A DNA stretch of 64,000 nt, taken from NCBI GenBank assembly GCA_017433975.1, contig JAFRGD010000022.1, positions 118,525 to 182,524 on the forward strand. The letters run 5' to 3'. Made by a program: the position numbers and the translations under genes. Shown piece after piece: positions 24,665 to 34,002 of this stretch; position 1 is the first letter of the stretch, and each line of letters opens with the position of its first letter. This DNA is from Mogibacterium sp. (GTDB lineage Bacteria > Bacillota > Clostridia > Peptostreptococcales > Anaerovoracaceae). The notes beneath the pieces were generated by a model that saw nothing but the letters and a program-made list of their open reading frames with translations, was not told the origin of the DNA and ran no database searches.

Positions 24665-26527
24665 TTAGTCGTATTTTGCCTTTCTCTTTTCGCTGATAGG
24701 CAGAGCCTGCTCATTCTCTACGAGTTCAATCTTGGTTCCGTAAGCCTTCTCGATCAGCTCAATGTTGTTCTCCTTGACGCTGTGCGTGTACTTTCTTTCC
24801 GGAGCTTTGATCTTCTCGCCGGCCATCTTGGCCTTGAGCATTGCCAGTCCTCTGATCGCATCCTCATGGCAGAGGGTGTTGCAAGCGAGTACTTCGTTCT
24901 CGATACCGGACATGGACTTGTTGTTGTCGACCATCGCGTCGCAGTACTGGTTACCAGTTACCAGCGCGCCCTGAACCGCGCAGAACGAGAATCCGACAAC
25001 CGGAACGCCTCTCTTACCGATCTGCTCGATGTGGGAGGTGAAGTCAACGTGGTTGTTACCGAAGCCTTCGGTCGTTACAAACGCACCGTCGACGTTCATG
25101 GACTCGACCATCTGACCAAGTCTTCTCGAGACGTAGAACTTATCCGTGTTAGCCTGCGGGCTTCCGACGAAGATTACGCCGACGACGTCAACGTCATCAT
25201 CATGCAGAGCATCGTAGATCAGCGGCTCTCTCCAGTAGTGTCTGGACATTTCCTTGGAAGCAGGTCCGATGCAGGTAAGTGCGTGGATGCAGCCGTCCAT
25301 AACTTCGAGAGGGTTCGCAGCGATCGGAACGTTACCGAGGTCTACGTTCGGCTTCGCGCCGAGAACGCCTACCGGCTCCGTCGGGAACAGGAAGTTGTCG
25401 TGCATCGCGCCCTGGCCCATGATCTCCTTAACGATAACGATTTTCTTTTTGCCCGGTCTGCGGACCTGTTTCATCGTCTGGGTGTTGACGATCATGTCAT
25501 CCGTAAGGTCTCTCTTCATGGCGTTACGGATCTCCTGGGTGATGTGGTCAACCGCGGTGTGGACTGCGATCGGTCCCGGTCTCTCCATGTTCTTTTTGTT
25601 CTGGATGACAGCGTGAGCTCTGATCATGATCTCGCCCTTGTCAACTGCGCCAGGACGTCCCCACATCATGTTCTCATCGATGTAGCCCTCGGACGAACCG
25701 AACTCGCCGACCTGGATTCCTTCCTCCGTGATACCGGTGACGACCATGACGACGCCATCGAGTACTCTGGTAACGCCTTCGCCGAGTTCAGCCTGACCTT
25801 CCTTGGTCGCGATTGGCTGAATGTCCATGACGGTCTCGGAATAGACGTGGTAGTTATCCGGGGTGATGACGTCGAGCGTCAGGCTGTGTACGATCTGCTG
25901 AGCGGCTGCGCCTTCGGCTGCTGCTCCCTCGCGGATGTACAGCGTGGTTCCCTCGATCTTGGTCTCGTCTCCGATGACAACCTTGTCGATCTTGTAGTGC
26001 TTGCGGGTCATCTCTCTGATGACGACTGGCTCTCCGTCCTCAACGGCTGCTGCCGGAGCTGCCGCCGCAACCGGAGCCGCTACCGCCGCTGGAGCTGCCG
26101 CCGCCGCGCCGCCACCGATTCCGACAGGGATCTCAATGTTGATGTCCTTGCCTTCGCCGATGTGCAGTTTGATGACGCCGCCTGCCGCAGGAGCTGCAGG
26201 AGCCGCCGCGACTGCCGGAGCTGCTTCAACAGGTGCCTCTGCCGGTGCTTCTTCGGCCGGTGCCTCGGCTGCCTCAAATCCCTCGCAATTGTCTGGTGTC
26301 AGCGGGGTCAGCGAGTCGCAGGTCTTGGTCATTTTGGTCTGACCGTTGAGAACCTGGCCAAGCGTCAGCGCTCCGGTAACATCCAGCAAGTTGGAATCAA
26401 TGAGGTCAGGAAAGATAGCCGGATCTTCGAAGTTCGCCGGGGTGAGTACGTTGCCAGCTTCGAGTCTGCAGCACAGTACCGCCGGGTCGTTCGCATGTTG
26501 CTTAGCTGTTTCAGCTGTGATTGACAT
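24665..26527 (-). CDS. prdA: D-proline reductase proprotein PrdA
   Basis: 620 residues. PrdA proproteins are cut internally; the new N-terminal Cys of the small part becomes a pyruvoyl group that binds proline as a Schiff base. The expected Thr-Cys site is seen at residues 418-419 in HALTCIGPASKE, giving a ~45 kDa-class large and a ~22 kDa small chain (201 residues), as in characterised enzymes. Residues ~85-165 hold a long Ala/Pro/Glu-rich segment interrupted by IKLHIGEGKDINIEIPVG, like a flexible arm. GGAGGAAGATCGAT precedes the ATG. It follows prdC and precedes the small CBO-type gene and prdB. Confidence 0.95.
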   Translation of the reverse strand: MSITAETAKQHANDPAVLCCRLEAGNVLTPANFEDPAIFPDLIDSNLLDVTGALTLGQVLNGQTKMTKTCDSLTPLTPDNCEGFEAAEAPAEEAPAEAPVEAAPAVAAAPAAPAAGGVIKLHIGEGKDINIEIPVGIGGGAAAAAPAAVAAPVAAAAPAAAVEDGEPVVIREMTRKHYKIDKVVIGDETKIEGTTLYIREGAAAEGAAAQQIVHSLTLDVITPDNYHVYSETVMDIQPIATKEGQAELGEGVTRVLDGVVMVVTGITEEGIQVGEFGSSEGYIDENMMWGRPGAVDKGEIMIRAHAVIQNKKNMERPGPIAVHTAVDHITQEIRNAMKRDLTDDMIVNTQTMKQVRRPGKKKIVIVKEIMGQGAMHDNFLFPTEPVGVLGAKPNVDLGNVPIAANPLEVMDGCIHALTCIGPASKEMSRHYWREPLIYDALHDDDVDVVGVIFVGSPQANTDKFYVSRRLGQMVESMNVDGAFVTTEGFGNNHVDFTSHIEQIGKRGVPVVGFSFCAVQGALVTGNQYCDAMVDNNKSMSGIENEVLACNTLCHEDAIRGLAMLKAKMAGEKIKAPERKYTHSVKENNIELIEKAYGTKIELVENEQALPISEKRKAKYD

Positions 26528-26587
26528 ATCGATCTTCCTCCTTAAAAAATGTTTGCCTTTGCATGTTGCAAATTATATATTTAGATC

Positions 26588-26632
26588 TTCGCGGTCCACG
26601 CCGGGCGTTCGGGGGCACCCGGGTGGTCTGCG
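26588..26632 (-). other. GC-rich imperfect hairpin between prdC and prdA
   Basis: CCAC-g-CCGGG and CCCGG-g-TGG pair, extended by CGC/GCG, across a ~12-base loop in the 123-base gap between prdC and prdA. There is no T-tract. It could protect the 5' end of a processed prdA-prdB message, allowing more reductase than PrdC. Confidence 0.5.
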
Positions 26633-26650
26633 AGATATAAATACCGTTGG

Positions 26651-28039
26651 TTATTCAACCGTCTCGTTGTCCTCCGGGTTGTCGACGACGTTGAGGTCCT
26701 GATCAACCTTTTTGGATACTCTCAGCGTTCTGTAGAGAGGGTGTCCGACCGCCATCATCGCAAGGTCTGTCATATGCATTACCTTGAGCCCCATCTTTGG
26801 ACCGGATGCCATGACTGTGTTGGAGCAGTCAGAGCAGTTGCCGATGATGATGTACTCGCAGCCAGCCTTTTTGAACTCGAGGTTATTCTTGACCTGGCCT
26901 GGGCAGTTGCCCGGACGCTCGCACTTGCGGGTGCCGTTCGGCATCTCTGCGGCCTGTTTGCAGTAGCAAACGTGGCACTCAGTACCGTTGTACTTCTTGA
27001 CGAGGTCCTGCATTCTCTCGAGATTTCCGCCGCATGCGCATACCAGGATACCTACCTTTGCTCCGTGCAGATCTCTGAACGGACGTGTAACGAGGATGGC
27101 GCCTGTAGCCTTTGTGATAGGAGCGTCGAGTGTGGTCGCCTTACCTGTGAAGGATCCGCCCATGATGACTTCGCCGTAGCCTCTCTCATCGAAGCCGCCC
27201 GCTTCATCGATCAGCGCCTGAACGCTTCTGCCTACAGGAACGTCCATAAATACGTGAGCCTCGCTGCCGCCCTTGATCATTCCTCTGACAGTGATGTTCT
27301 TGTCGATCAGCGGCTTACGGTCTTCGACGGCCTTTGCGCAGCTGTAAACTGTCTCGGAGTTGATTACTACAGCGTTGGCTGCCGATGGGAGCTGGCTTGG
27401 CTCGAGTTCGATGCCGAGGCACTCTCTTACTACGGCACGCTCCTCGCCCATCGGATAGATGTCTGGGAGCAGGTGTCTTTCGATCGCCGGGTCGTCTTTC
27501 AGAAGAGCGTCCAGTTTCTCGATGGTTTCTCTGTGTTTCTTTTTGATGGCGATGATGCCTTTGTCCGCGCCGGCAATATCCATCAGATAGTGGATGCCTC
27601 TCAGCAGTGTCTCAGGATCTGCGTCGATTTGAGCGATGTTGTGGGCAAGTCCAGGCTCACACTCGGAAGCGTTTACCAGGATATAGCCGTGATCCAGAAC
27701 AGGCTTGTTTTCTTTGCCATTATAGATTTTGATGAATGTCGGGAATCCTGCGCCGCCCTGACCGATGATTCCGGCGTATTTGATCATCTCGAGAGGGTCT
27801 GTGATCTCCTCCGGAATCTTGACGTAATCTTTCGACTGCTCGTCATCCGGCTTAATGATGATGCGGTCCTCAGTGATATCGATGACTTCACCGGACACAC
27901 TGGAATGGACGTTCGCGCCAAGTCCCGTCGGAGTCGCGATCAGCTGGCCTCTCTTGACCTTGTCGCCGACTGCTACGATCGAAGCGCACGGTTTGCCGAC
28001 AGCGCCCTGCTTAAGTAACATCTGAATGTTTTCCATCAC
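26651..28039 (-). CDS. prdC: Proline reductase-associated electron transfer protein PrdC (RnfC-like)
   Basis: 462 residues. It resembles RnfC/NuoF-type flavoprotein subunits: an N-terminal biotinyl/lipoyl-like barrel (VAVGDKVKRGQLIATPTGLG), a nucleotide-binding-like GIIGQGGAGFPTFIK, the long RnfC core (KHRETIEKLDALL, GEERAVVRECLG), and a Cys-rich C-terminus (LVCACGGNLE, CHVCYCK, CERPGNCPG, GNCSDCSN) suited to iron-sulfur centres. It passes electrons to the proline reductase. It heads the operon; GTG at 28039 or ATG at 28036 are both possible, with AAGGAG upstream. No in-frame UGA occurs, so Sec is not used here. Confidence 0.9.
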   Translation of the reverse strand: MMENIQMLLKQGAVGKPCASIVAVGDKVKRGQLIATPTGLGANVHSSVSGEVIDITEDRIIIKPDDEQSKDYVKIPEEITDPLEMIKYAGIIGQGGAGFPTFIKIYNGKENKPVLDHGYILVNASECEPGLAHNIAQIDADPETLLRGIHYLMDIAGADKGIIAIKKKHRETIEKLDALLKDDPAIERHLLPDIYPMGEERAVVRECLGIELEPSQLPSAANAVVINSETVYSCAKAVEDRKPLIDKNITVRGMIKGGSEAHVFMDVPVGRSVQALIDEAGGFDERGYGEVIMGGSFTGKATTLDAPITKATGAILVTRPFRDLHGAKVGILVCACGGNLERMQDLVKKYNGTECHVCYCKQAAEMPNGTRKCERPGNCPGQVKNNLEFKKAGCEYIIIGNCSDCSNTVMASGPKMGLKVMHMTDLAMMAVGHPLYRTLRVSKKVDQDLNVVDNPEDNETVE

Positions 28040-28089
28040 ACATATTCTCCTTATAAAAAACTGTGCTAATAGCAGACTTTTACGAACTA

Positions 28090-28118
28090 ACTATATCACA
28101 TTGTGTTATTTGTTTCAA
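28090..28118 (-). promoter_or_regulatory. Promoter of the prd operon
   Basis: TTGAAA (28118-28113), 17-base spacer, TATAGT (28095-28090) on the minus strand, ~55 bases before prdC. I looked for a sigma-54 (-24/-12) motif, since PrdR-type activators are often of that class, and saw none. The rest of 28119-28354 is AT-rich and holds no gene. Confidence 0.6.
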
Positions 28119-28354
28119 TAATAATGCCGCTTTTCATATTGAATTTTTCTATTTGTCGAGAGCAACCGTCCATCTTTTCTATTATTGTATTTTTCAATAC
28201 TTTCAGGATTTCTTGGACGCTCCGAAAAGTGTTTTTTTGGCTATACAATCCATGCCTTTGGCGTCGGTTCAAAGCGCACGGATAACAGGCGTTCTGTCCA
28301 GCCGGTGATTCCGAAATCCGCCGCGTTATTTTCCGCAAAGTAGCCGTTCGATTG

Positions 28355-28382
28355 TTGACAACAACGCCGTCTCGTTTATAAT
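28355..28382 (+). promoter_or_regulatory. Promoter of proline racemase
   Basis: TTGACA (28355-28360), 16-base spacer, TATAAT (28377-28382): a near-consensus promoter ~70 bases before the ATG. The leader holds a small CCGGC-atcc-GCCGG stem and AAGGAGG seven bases before the ATG at 28452. Strong constitutive expression is likely. Confidence 0.7.
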
Positions 28383-28451
28383 TAAAGTAACAGGACCGGC
28401 ATCCGCCGGCGCCACAGATAAGCCCACGAATACATTTAAGGAGGTTTCATA

Positions 28452-29516
28452 ATGGCACTTGAACCTAAGATCAACCTGGGTCTTTATACGGATCATATCA
28501 GGACCATCGAGGCGCATACCGAGGGCGAATACTGCAGAGTCGCTCTGGACTGCCCGGATGTCCCAGGCAACACCATGATCGAGAAGAAACACTATCTCGA
28601 AAAGCACTACGACTACCTCAGAACGATGCTGATGTATGAGCCGCGCGGCCACCACGACATGTTCGGCGCGTTCCTCGTCAAGCCGATCAACCCTGCGGCT
28701 GACTTCGGCGTATTCTTCATGGACGGCGGCGGCTACCTCAACATGTGCGGCCACTGCTCGATCGGCGCTGCTACGGTTATCCTCGAAGGCGGCCTCATGG
28801 AGATGCAGGAGCCGCTGACCAAGGTGGTCATCGAAGCTCCGGCCGGACTCATCCACCTCGACTGCACCTGCAAGAACGGCAAGGTCACGGGTGTCAAGCT
28901 CACCAACGTACCTGCGTTCGTTTACAAGGAGAACTGCGTACTCAATTACCAGGGCAAGGACGTCGTATTCGACATCTGCTTCGGCGGTTCCTTCTTTGCG
29001 CTCGTAGACACAGAGAAGAACTTCGGCTTCAAGGTCACCCCGGAGCACACCAAGTTCCTCACCGAGTGGTCCAGTTTCGCTCTCCAGGAGATCAACCGGA
29101 CCATGGAGATCCAGCACCCAGAGCTCGACATCACGAGCGTAGACCTCATCGAGAACTACTGCTCCGACGAGCTGACCGAGGATGACAAGGCATTCTGCCC
29201 GGAGGCCAAGTTCGCGCTCAAGAACCAGTTGGTATTCGGCGAGTTCGAGAACCCTCAGATCGACCGGTCGCCATGCGGCACAGGCACATCGGCGAAACTG
29301 GCCTGGTTGTATAAGAAAGGCGAGCTCGGCGTCGGTGAGTGCTTCGTCTACAAATCATTCATCGACACGAGATTCATCGGGACCGTTGCCGATACCGCAA
29401 AGGTCGGCGACTTCGACGCCGTCATCCCACAGGTTACCGGCGCTGCGTACCTCTGCGGACAGGCGACCTGGTTCATCGATCCGGACGACAAGATGGGCAA
29501 AGGCTTCTCCATCTAA
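28452..29516 (+). CDS. prdF: Proline racemase
   Basis: 354 residues. It interconverts L- and D-proline and so feeds the D-proline reductase encoded next door. Both catalytic Cys motifs are present: MCGHCSIG (near residue 98) and DRSPCGTGTSAK (near residue 277). HTEGEYCRVALD near the N-terminus is also typical. It is longer than the usual ~330-335. Divergent from the prd operon, with its own near-consensus promoter and ended by a palindromic terminator. Hydroxyproline epimerase shares this fold, but the prd context makes proline the likely substrate. Confidence 0.92.
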   Translation: MALEPKINLGLYTDHIRTIEAHTEGEYCRVALDCPDVPGNTMIEKKHYLEKHYDYLRTMLMYEPRGHHDMFGAFLVKPINPAADFGVFFMDGGGYLNMCGHCSIGAATVILEGGLMEMQEPLTKVVIEAPAGLIHLDCTCKNGKVTGVKLTNVPAFVYKENCVLNYQGKDVVFDICFGGSFFALVDTEKNFGFKVTPEHTKFLTEWSSFALQEINRTMEIQHPELDITSVDLIENYCSDELTEDDKAFCPEAKFALKNQLVFGEFENPQIDRSPCGTGTSAKLAWLYKKGELGVGECFVYKSFIDTRFIGTVADTAKVGDFDAVIPQVTGAAYLCGQATWFIDPDDKMGKGFSI

Positions 29517-29568
29517 GAAGGTTCCCGGAGGCGGAAAAGCCGTCTCACACCTGCAAAACAAACAACGG

Positions 29569-29600
29569 CCGGCTGCAATTGCAGCCGGTCGCTATATTTT
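29569..29600. terminator. Bidirectional terminator between prdF and the surface protein gene
   Basis: CCGGCTGCAATTGCAGCCGG is a perfect 20-base palindrome. The plus side continues TCGCTATATTTTA and the minus side CCGTTGTTTGTTTTG, so it can end both convergent genes. Its GCAATTGC core is shared with the TauE-like terminator at 21565. Confidence 0.75.
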
Positions 29601-29611
29601 ACCGATAAAAT

Positions 29612-32600
29612 TTATTCGTTATTTCGCGAATTGCGACTGTATTCTCTCCTTCGTAACAGCTGCAAAAGAGCTGTAAACGCTGCAAACAGTGCAGTCATGT
29701 GCATTCCGACGGTCTGTGGATCGCCGGTTCTGACCGGCGTGTTGATTCCGACCGTCTGAGAAGCGTTGTTGATATCGTCGTGTTCCGCAACCGCGATACC
29801 GACCGCCCCGTTGCCGACGTCCACCGCATCTTCGTCCGCGTAGGTAAGTCGATAGGCTGTTTCAAACGCGACGAGCTTCTCTCCGTCGAGGCCGCGCGTA
29901 TCAAGTTCAAAGCGAACCTCGGTAAAGCCGCTCTCCTCCTCCACGGTAATCACATCACTATAACCGACCACCGCCTGCCCGTTGACGAGGACCGGTTCGC
30001 CGGTTCGTTTCTGCATGAGCGTACCCTTGAAAACGTACGATTCGCCAACTTTCAGCCCTTCGTACGAAACGGTATCAATCAGGACCGTCCGCTCCGCGAC
30101 GTCCATCATCTGTGCGCCTTCATCATTCACCAGGCTCGTCCCGATGACCGGCGTCCGGACCGGCGTCTGCGCGTCGTCGTCCCGGTCGCCTTCCGGGAAG
30201 CGGATCGGCTCCTCCGGGGCTTCCGGGTTCGGGTAGGTGACGTTTGTCGTCCGGGCGGCGTTCCGATAACCGTCATTTTCGTCCGGCGCGTTGACGCGCA
30301 CGCGGCGGTTGACGTCGTTCCCGTCCGCGTCCAGCGAATCGGAGTCCCTTGCCGCAGCTGCGAGGTATTCCGCAGCCTCCGGCCGGACCGTCGTCAGAAA
30401 CGTCACCCTGGCTGTGCCTCCGCGCGGTATGGTCACCGTTGCGGTCAGCCCGTCCTCAGAGATGGTGAACGGGGCTTCCTCACCTGCTGCAAAGTCCCCT
30501 TCTCCGGAATTGCTTACTGCTGCTTCATCAGACGCTTCTTGCCCGGCTTCTGTCAGTTCGTCAGCCGTTTCTTCCAAGGCAACCGCATCGATCTCCACCG
30601 CCGTCACCTTAGGCACCGTGAAGAAGTCCGGGTGATCGAGAAAGCTGTCTGTAACGTCCATCGTGAGGTCCGTGTCCCCGGTATTTTGAATGACGACCGT
30701 GTACGTCACCTCGTCCGACTCCTGAAAGCCGTACTTCCCGGACGAGGCCTGCAGCGTCGCCGCTTCGTTCCGCACCTTGTACATCTCATAGGCCGGGTTC
30801 GGGTAGATTACAGTCTGCGCCGCATCGTCTGTCTCGCAGTGCGCCGCGATGACCTGGTCCTCCAGCGGAAGCGTGAGGTCCAGGCATTCCTCAAAGACGA
30901 CAACGGAGCGCCCTTTGAGGGCCGTTCCGTCAAACGACGGGAATGTGACCGTCACCTCTCCTGAACCATCGGCGTCCGCCGTGAACACCGTCGAAGCCGT
31001 GACCTGCGCGCCATCGGCCAACACGGGTTCCGCCTCGCCGGCCGCGACCTCCTGCCCGTCCGCCGCCTGCTGATACACAAGTGATCCGCGCATCACGTAC
31101 TCCTTGCCCGGCGTCAGGTGTTCGTATCGCACCGTGTCAATAATTGCGACGTCGTCGTCCGCGTGTCCGTAATGCGTGCCGGTCTCCCCGTCCAGCGCGG
31201 TCGTACCGATCGCCGGCCGGCGGTTTATCAGGACGAGCTTCATCCCGTCCTCAAACGTGAAATTCTTCGTCGCGAAAGAACTGTACCCGGCCGGACACTT
31301 CGTTTCGCGAAGGGTGTACGATTCTCCAGGCGTCAGATTGTAAAGAATTGCATAGTTGTATTCGTCATCCGGCCCGTCACCAGTCTCAGTTGAAACAACT
31401 TCACAGGACCCGTAGATGTCCCCTGTCGCCTCGATCATCCGGACGCCGGCCGATCCGTCGTCGTTCCGGACGATGGCAAACCGCGCTACGCGGCTGCTTC
31501 CGTCGAGCAGCTCGAACTCCGCATCCTCAAGAAATTCCTGCGTATCCGCGTCGACCTTGGTGATGAGCAGCGTCGTAATCGGTTGGTTCTCAAAAGAAAC
31601 CGTAATCGGATCCTTCTCCTCGCCCGACACGGTGACCGCCACCGCCGGGTTGTCATAGCCCTCGAGGCGATGGTTATTCACATAATGCTCCGGATTGAAC
31701 GAAGTCTCCTCGATCACATACCGCCCTTTGTAAAGCTCGCCGAAGTCCGCCTTGCCGTCCGCGTCCGTCGCCGCGGTTATATCCACTTCCATGCCGAAAG
31801 CATTGGTACCCCTCAAACGGAACAGAATGCCCTCTACGGCGCCGTTTGGGCTGGTTTTGACCAATTTGACGGGCGTGCGTTTTGCGGCGTTCTCAGCCGA
31901 AACTGTGACCGTCTGATCCGCGTCGCCGACCGTGACCGTCTGCGGTTCCGGCGCCCGGTACCGCTCCGCCTGTTCCTCAGTCAGAACCTCTTCCACTGTG
32001 TAAGTCCCGGACGAAACCGGCTGAAGTCCCTTTTCGTCGCTCCCGTCGCGGTAACCGTAGCCGTCCGCACGCGTCGTGAGCACCGTAAACGGTTCCCCCG
32101 TCTCCGCGTCCCGGTACTGCGTCGCGGCGCCGCACCATGCGAAGTTGAAGTGCACTGCGGTCCCTTCCGCGGTCTCAGTCGTCTCCTCGGTCCGGTCCCT
32201 GACCGGCCAGTGATACGGCCCTGCTTCCTCTCCCGGCTCGGCGGCCGCCAGCATGACGCGGACCGTCACTGCAGCGGGACCGCTGACCCGCACCGTGTAC
32301 TCGCCGGTCCGCCCTTCGGCGGCCGCCCGGTTCAGCGCGGCGAGGTCGTCCGCGTCCACCGTCCACTGCGGTTCTTCCGCCGTGGGCGGCTCCTGGGCGT
32401 CGTCGTTCGATTCCTGTGCCTCGCCAGCCGTCGGGTCCGCCTCCGTCGGTACCTCTGCCTCATCAGCTGATTCCACTGCCGCAACAGCCGTCCACGCCGG
32501 CGCGGCCGCCGCGAGCAGTTCCTCCGCGGTCAGCGTCCCGCCGTTGTCCATCAGCCCGGTCACTCGGAATTGAAAGCCCTCCACCGCGCCACCGTCATCC

Positions 32601-33733
32601 GTGGTCTTTTTGACCTGAAGCGACCGCTCCTTTACCTTCTTGTTCTGCCGGCGCACCGTCGCCGGCTTGCCCGGCGAAACCGTGATCTTTTGCGGCCCTG
32701 TGAGGTCGACGTACTGCGCGTCCTGCGGAATGACTTCCGTCACCGTGTATTTTCCCGCGAGGATGTTGACCGTCTTTGACACGACATCGACCTTATTCCC
32801 GGTCATTTTGACCGTATAAGTCACGCTGCTGTCCTTTTGATTCACGAGCCGGAATGTCACCGTCTCGCCGGGGTCCAGCGTTCCGCCCTCGATGCTCTTT
32901 TCGATCGTGACCGGAACCGTCACCGGGGCGTCCTTCGCCCGCAGCGTCGTGGTCTTGCCGGACTTGACAGTACAGGTGATCCAGCCGTCGTCCAGCCGGT
33001 ACCACTGATTGGTCTTGGTCTCTTTGACATAATACGTCCCTGCCGGCAGCGAGAGCGTCCCGGTCGTCCCGCCGGCGTTGCACGTGAGCGTCCCGACGGT
33101 CGTCTTCTTGTCGCTTTTGTAAACTGTATATTGAATTCCTTTGAAATCATACCCGCCAACCTTCGCCGCCTTCGCGTCGGTCGACGTCTTGATCAGCCTG
33201 ACCTGCCCCGGCGGTGTGAGTTTCCACACCACGAAGTCCTGCTGTCCGTTCGTCGGATCGCCCCTGTAAATCTCGAAGTTGTCCGGCACCTTGAGGTCCG
33301 ACGGAATCTTATCTATGTACCCCTTGGCCTTGTTGATCTTGGCCGTTGTGATGACCGTCCTGGCCTTGTTCGGCTCGTTGGTCACCTGCAGCATGGTCTT
33401 GAGCCAGTACGCGTTCGCCTTGGACGTGTCCCATTTCTTGACCACCCCGTAGTAATACGCGATCCGCGCCAGCTGATTGGTGTTCGACAGCTTTGTCAGC
33501 GTCGCCTTGCCCTCCCTTGTGTTCAGATTGGCCGGCTGGATGCACGTCCCCGTCATCCCGTTGCACTTGAACCGGATGTAGTCCGAATACGGGTGATAGT
33601 TTGTGTATGTATAAGTTGTTTCGGCCTCCGCCTCCGGCGTCATGAAAAGCGCCGCCGGCACCGCCGCTCCAAAGACGATGAAAAGTGCTAACAGAAACGC
33701 ATGAACCCTCCTTGCAAAGTCATGACTCGACAT
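29612..33733 (-). CDS. VaFE/Cna-B repeat surface protein with sortase-type C-terminus
   Basis: 1373 residues from the ATG at 33733 (CAAGGAGGGAGAA upstream). A signal peptide ends near AEAE. The next ~160 residues (NGMTGTCIQPANLN, then WLKTMLQVTNEPNKA) resemble the N-terminal head of SpaA-like adhesins, perhaps a thioester domain. Then come Cna-B-like modules (GTYYVKETKTNQWYRLDDG, KRTPVKLVKTSPNGAVEG, TTLLITKVDADTQEFLEDA) and VaFE-type repeats (IGTTALDGETGTH ... VVVFEECLDL; IGTSLVNDEG ... LVAFETAYRL). An Asp/Glu/Ala-rich, Thr-rich linker lies near residue 400. The tail has PVRTGD, a hydrophobic segment and RRREYSRN, a non-LPXTG sorting signal. It is probably wall-anchored, built of isopeptide-locked domains. 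No sortase is in the window. Confidence 0.85.
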   Translation of the reverse strand: MSSHDFARRVHAFLLALFIVFGAAVPAALFMTPEAEAETTYTYTNYHPYSDYIRFKCNGMTGTCIQPANLNTREGKATLTKLSNTNQLARIAYYYGVVKKWDTSKANAYWLKTMLQVTNEPNKARTVITTAKINKAKGYIDKIPSDLKVPDNFEIYRGDPTNGQQDFVVWKLTPPGQVRLIKTSTDAKAAKVGGYDFKGIQYTVYKSDKKTTVGTLTCNAGGTTGTLSLPAGTYYVKETKTNQWYRLDDGWITCTVKSGKTTTLRAKDAPVTVPVTIEKSIEGGTLDPGETVTFRLVNQKDSSVTYTVKMTGNKVDVVSKTVNILAGKYTVTEVIPQDAQYVDLTGPQKITVSPGKPATVRRQNKKVKERSLQVKKTTDDGGAVEGFQFRVTGLMDNGGTLTAEELLAAAAPAWTAVAAVESADEAEVPTEADPTAGEAQESNDDAQEPPTAEEPQWTVDADDLAALNRAAAEGRTGEYTVRVSGPAAVTVRVMLAAAEPGEEAGPYHWPVRDRTEETTETAEGTAVHFNFAWCGAATQYRDAETGEPFTVLTTRADGYGYRDGSDEKGLQPVSSGTYTVEEVLTEEQAERYRAPEPQTVTVGDADQTVTVSAENAAKRTPVKLVKTSPNGAVEGILFRLRGTNAFGMEVDITAATDADGKADFGELYKGRYVIEETSFNPEHYVNNHRLEGYDNPAVAVTVSGEEKDPITVSFENQPITTLLITKVDADTQEFLEDAEFELLDGSSRVARFAIVRNDDGSAGVRMIEATGDIYGSCEVVSTETGDGPDDEYNYAILYNLTPGESYTLRETKCPAGYSSFATKNFTFEDGMKLVLINRRPAIGTTALDGETGTHYGHADDDVAIIDTVRYEHLTPGKEYVMRGSLVYQQAADGQEVAAGEAEPVLADGAQVTASTVFTADADGSGEVTVTFPSFDGTALKGRSVVVFEECLDLTLPLEDQVIAAHCETDDAAQTVIYPNPAYEMYKVRNEAATLQASSGKYGFQESDEVTYTVVIQNTGDTDLTMDVTDSFLDHPDFFTVPKVTAVEIDAVALEETADELTEAGQEASDEAAVSNSGEGDFAAGEEAPFTISEDGLTATVTIPRGGTARVTFLTTVRPEAAEYLAAAARDSDSLDADGNDVNRRVRVNAPDENDGYRNAARTTNVTYPNPEAPEEPIRFPEGDRDDDAQTPVRTPVIGTSLVNDEGAQMMDVAERTVLIDTVSYEGLKVGESYVFKGTLMQKRTGEPVLVNGQAVVGYSDVITVEEESGFTEVRFELDTRGLDGEKLVAFETAYRLTYADEDAVDVGNGAVGIAVAEHDDINNASQTVGINTPVRTGDPQTVGMHMTALFAAFTALLQLLRRREYSRNSRNNE

Positions 33734-33928
33734 TTCTCCCTCCTTGTTTACCCAATGATCTGCCTTGCTCCGATACCGGATAAACAAATTTCAAAATACC
33801 GCATCCCCATCCGGTATCCTGCCCTACCCTTGTACCAAATCCGGGTCCGCGGTTTCAATAGTTTTGCGGATTTAGGGATTTAAATGTCGAAAAAAGGCAC
33901 GGCGCCCAAGCCGCCTTTTCCGGCACGC

Positions 33929-33975
33929 AAAAAACCCGCGGCCCAGCCGGGTCCATCCCCTGCCGATGCCGCGGG
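33929..33975 (-). terminator. Terminator of the alcohol dehydrogenase gene
   Basis: CCCGCGGC (33935-33942) pairs with GCCGCGGG (33968-33975); on the minus strand the stem is followed by TTTTTTG. It lies ~30 bases after the stop at 34003. The stretch 33734-33928 holds the surface-protein leader and nothing else recognised. Confidence 0.8.
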
Positions 33976-34002
33976 CTTTGTCTCAGTTTGCCACGCGATC
34001 CG

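Noticed and set aside
26651..28039. Selenocysteine in PrdC
   Set aside because: The frame has no in-frame TGA; all candidate redox residues are ordinary Cys.
28040..28451. Sigma-54 promoter expected for a PrdR-type regulated operon
   Set aside because: No GG-N10-GC core in the intergenic region; sigma-70 type boxes are clear on both sides.
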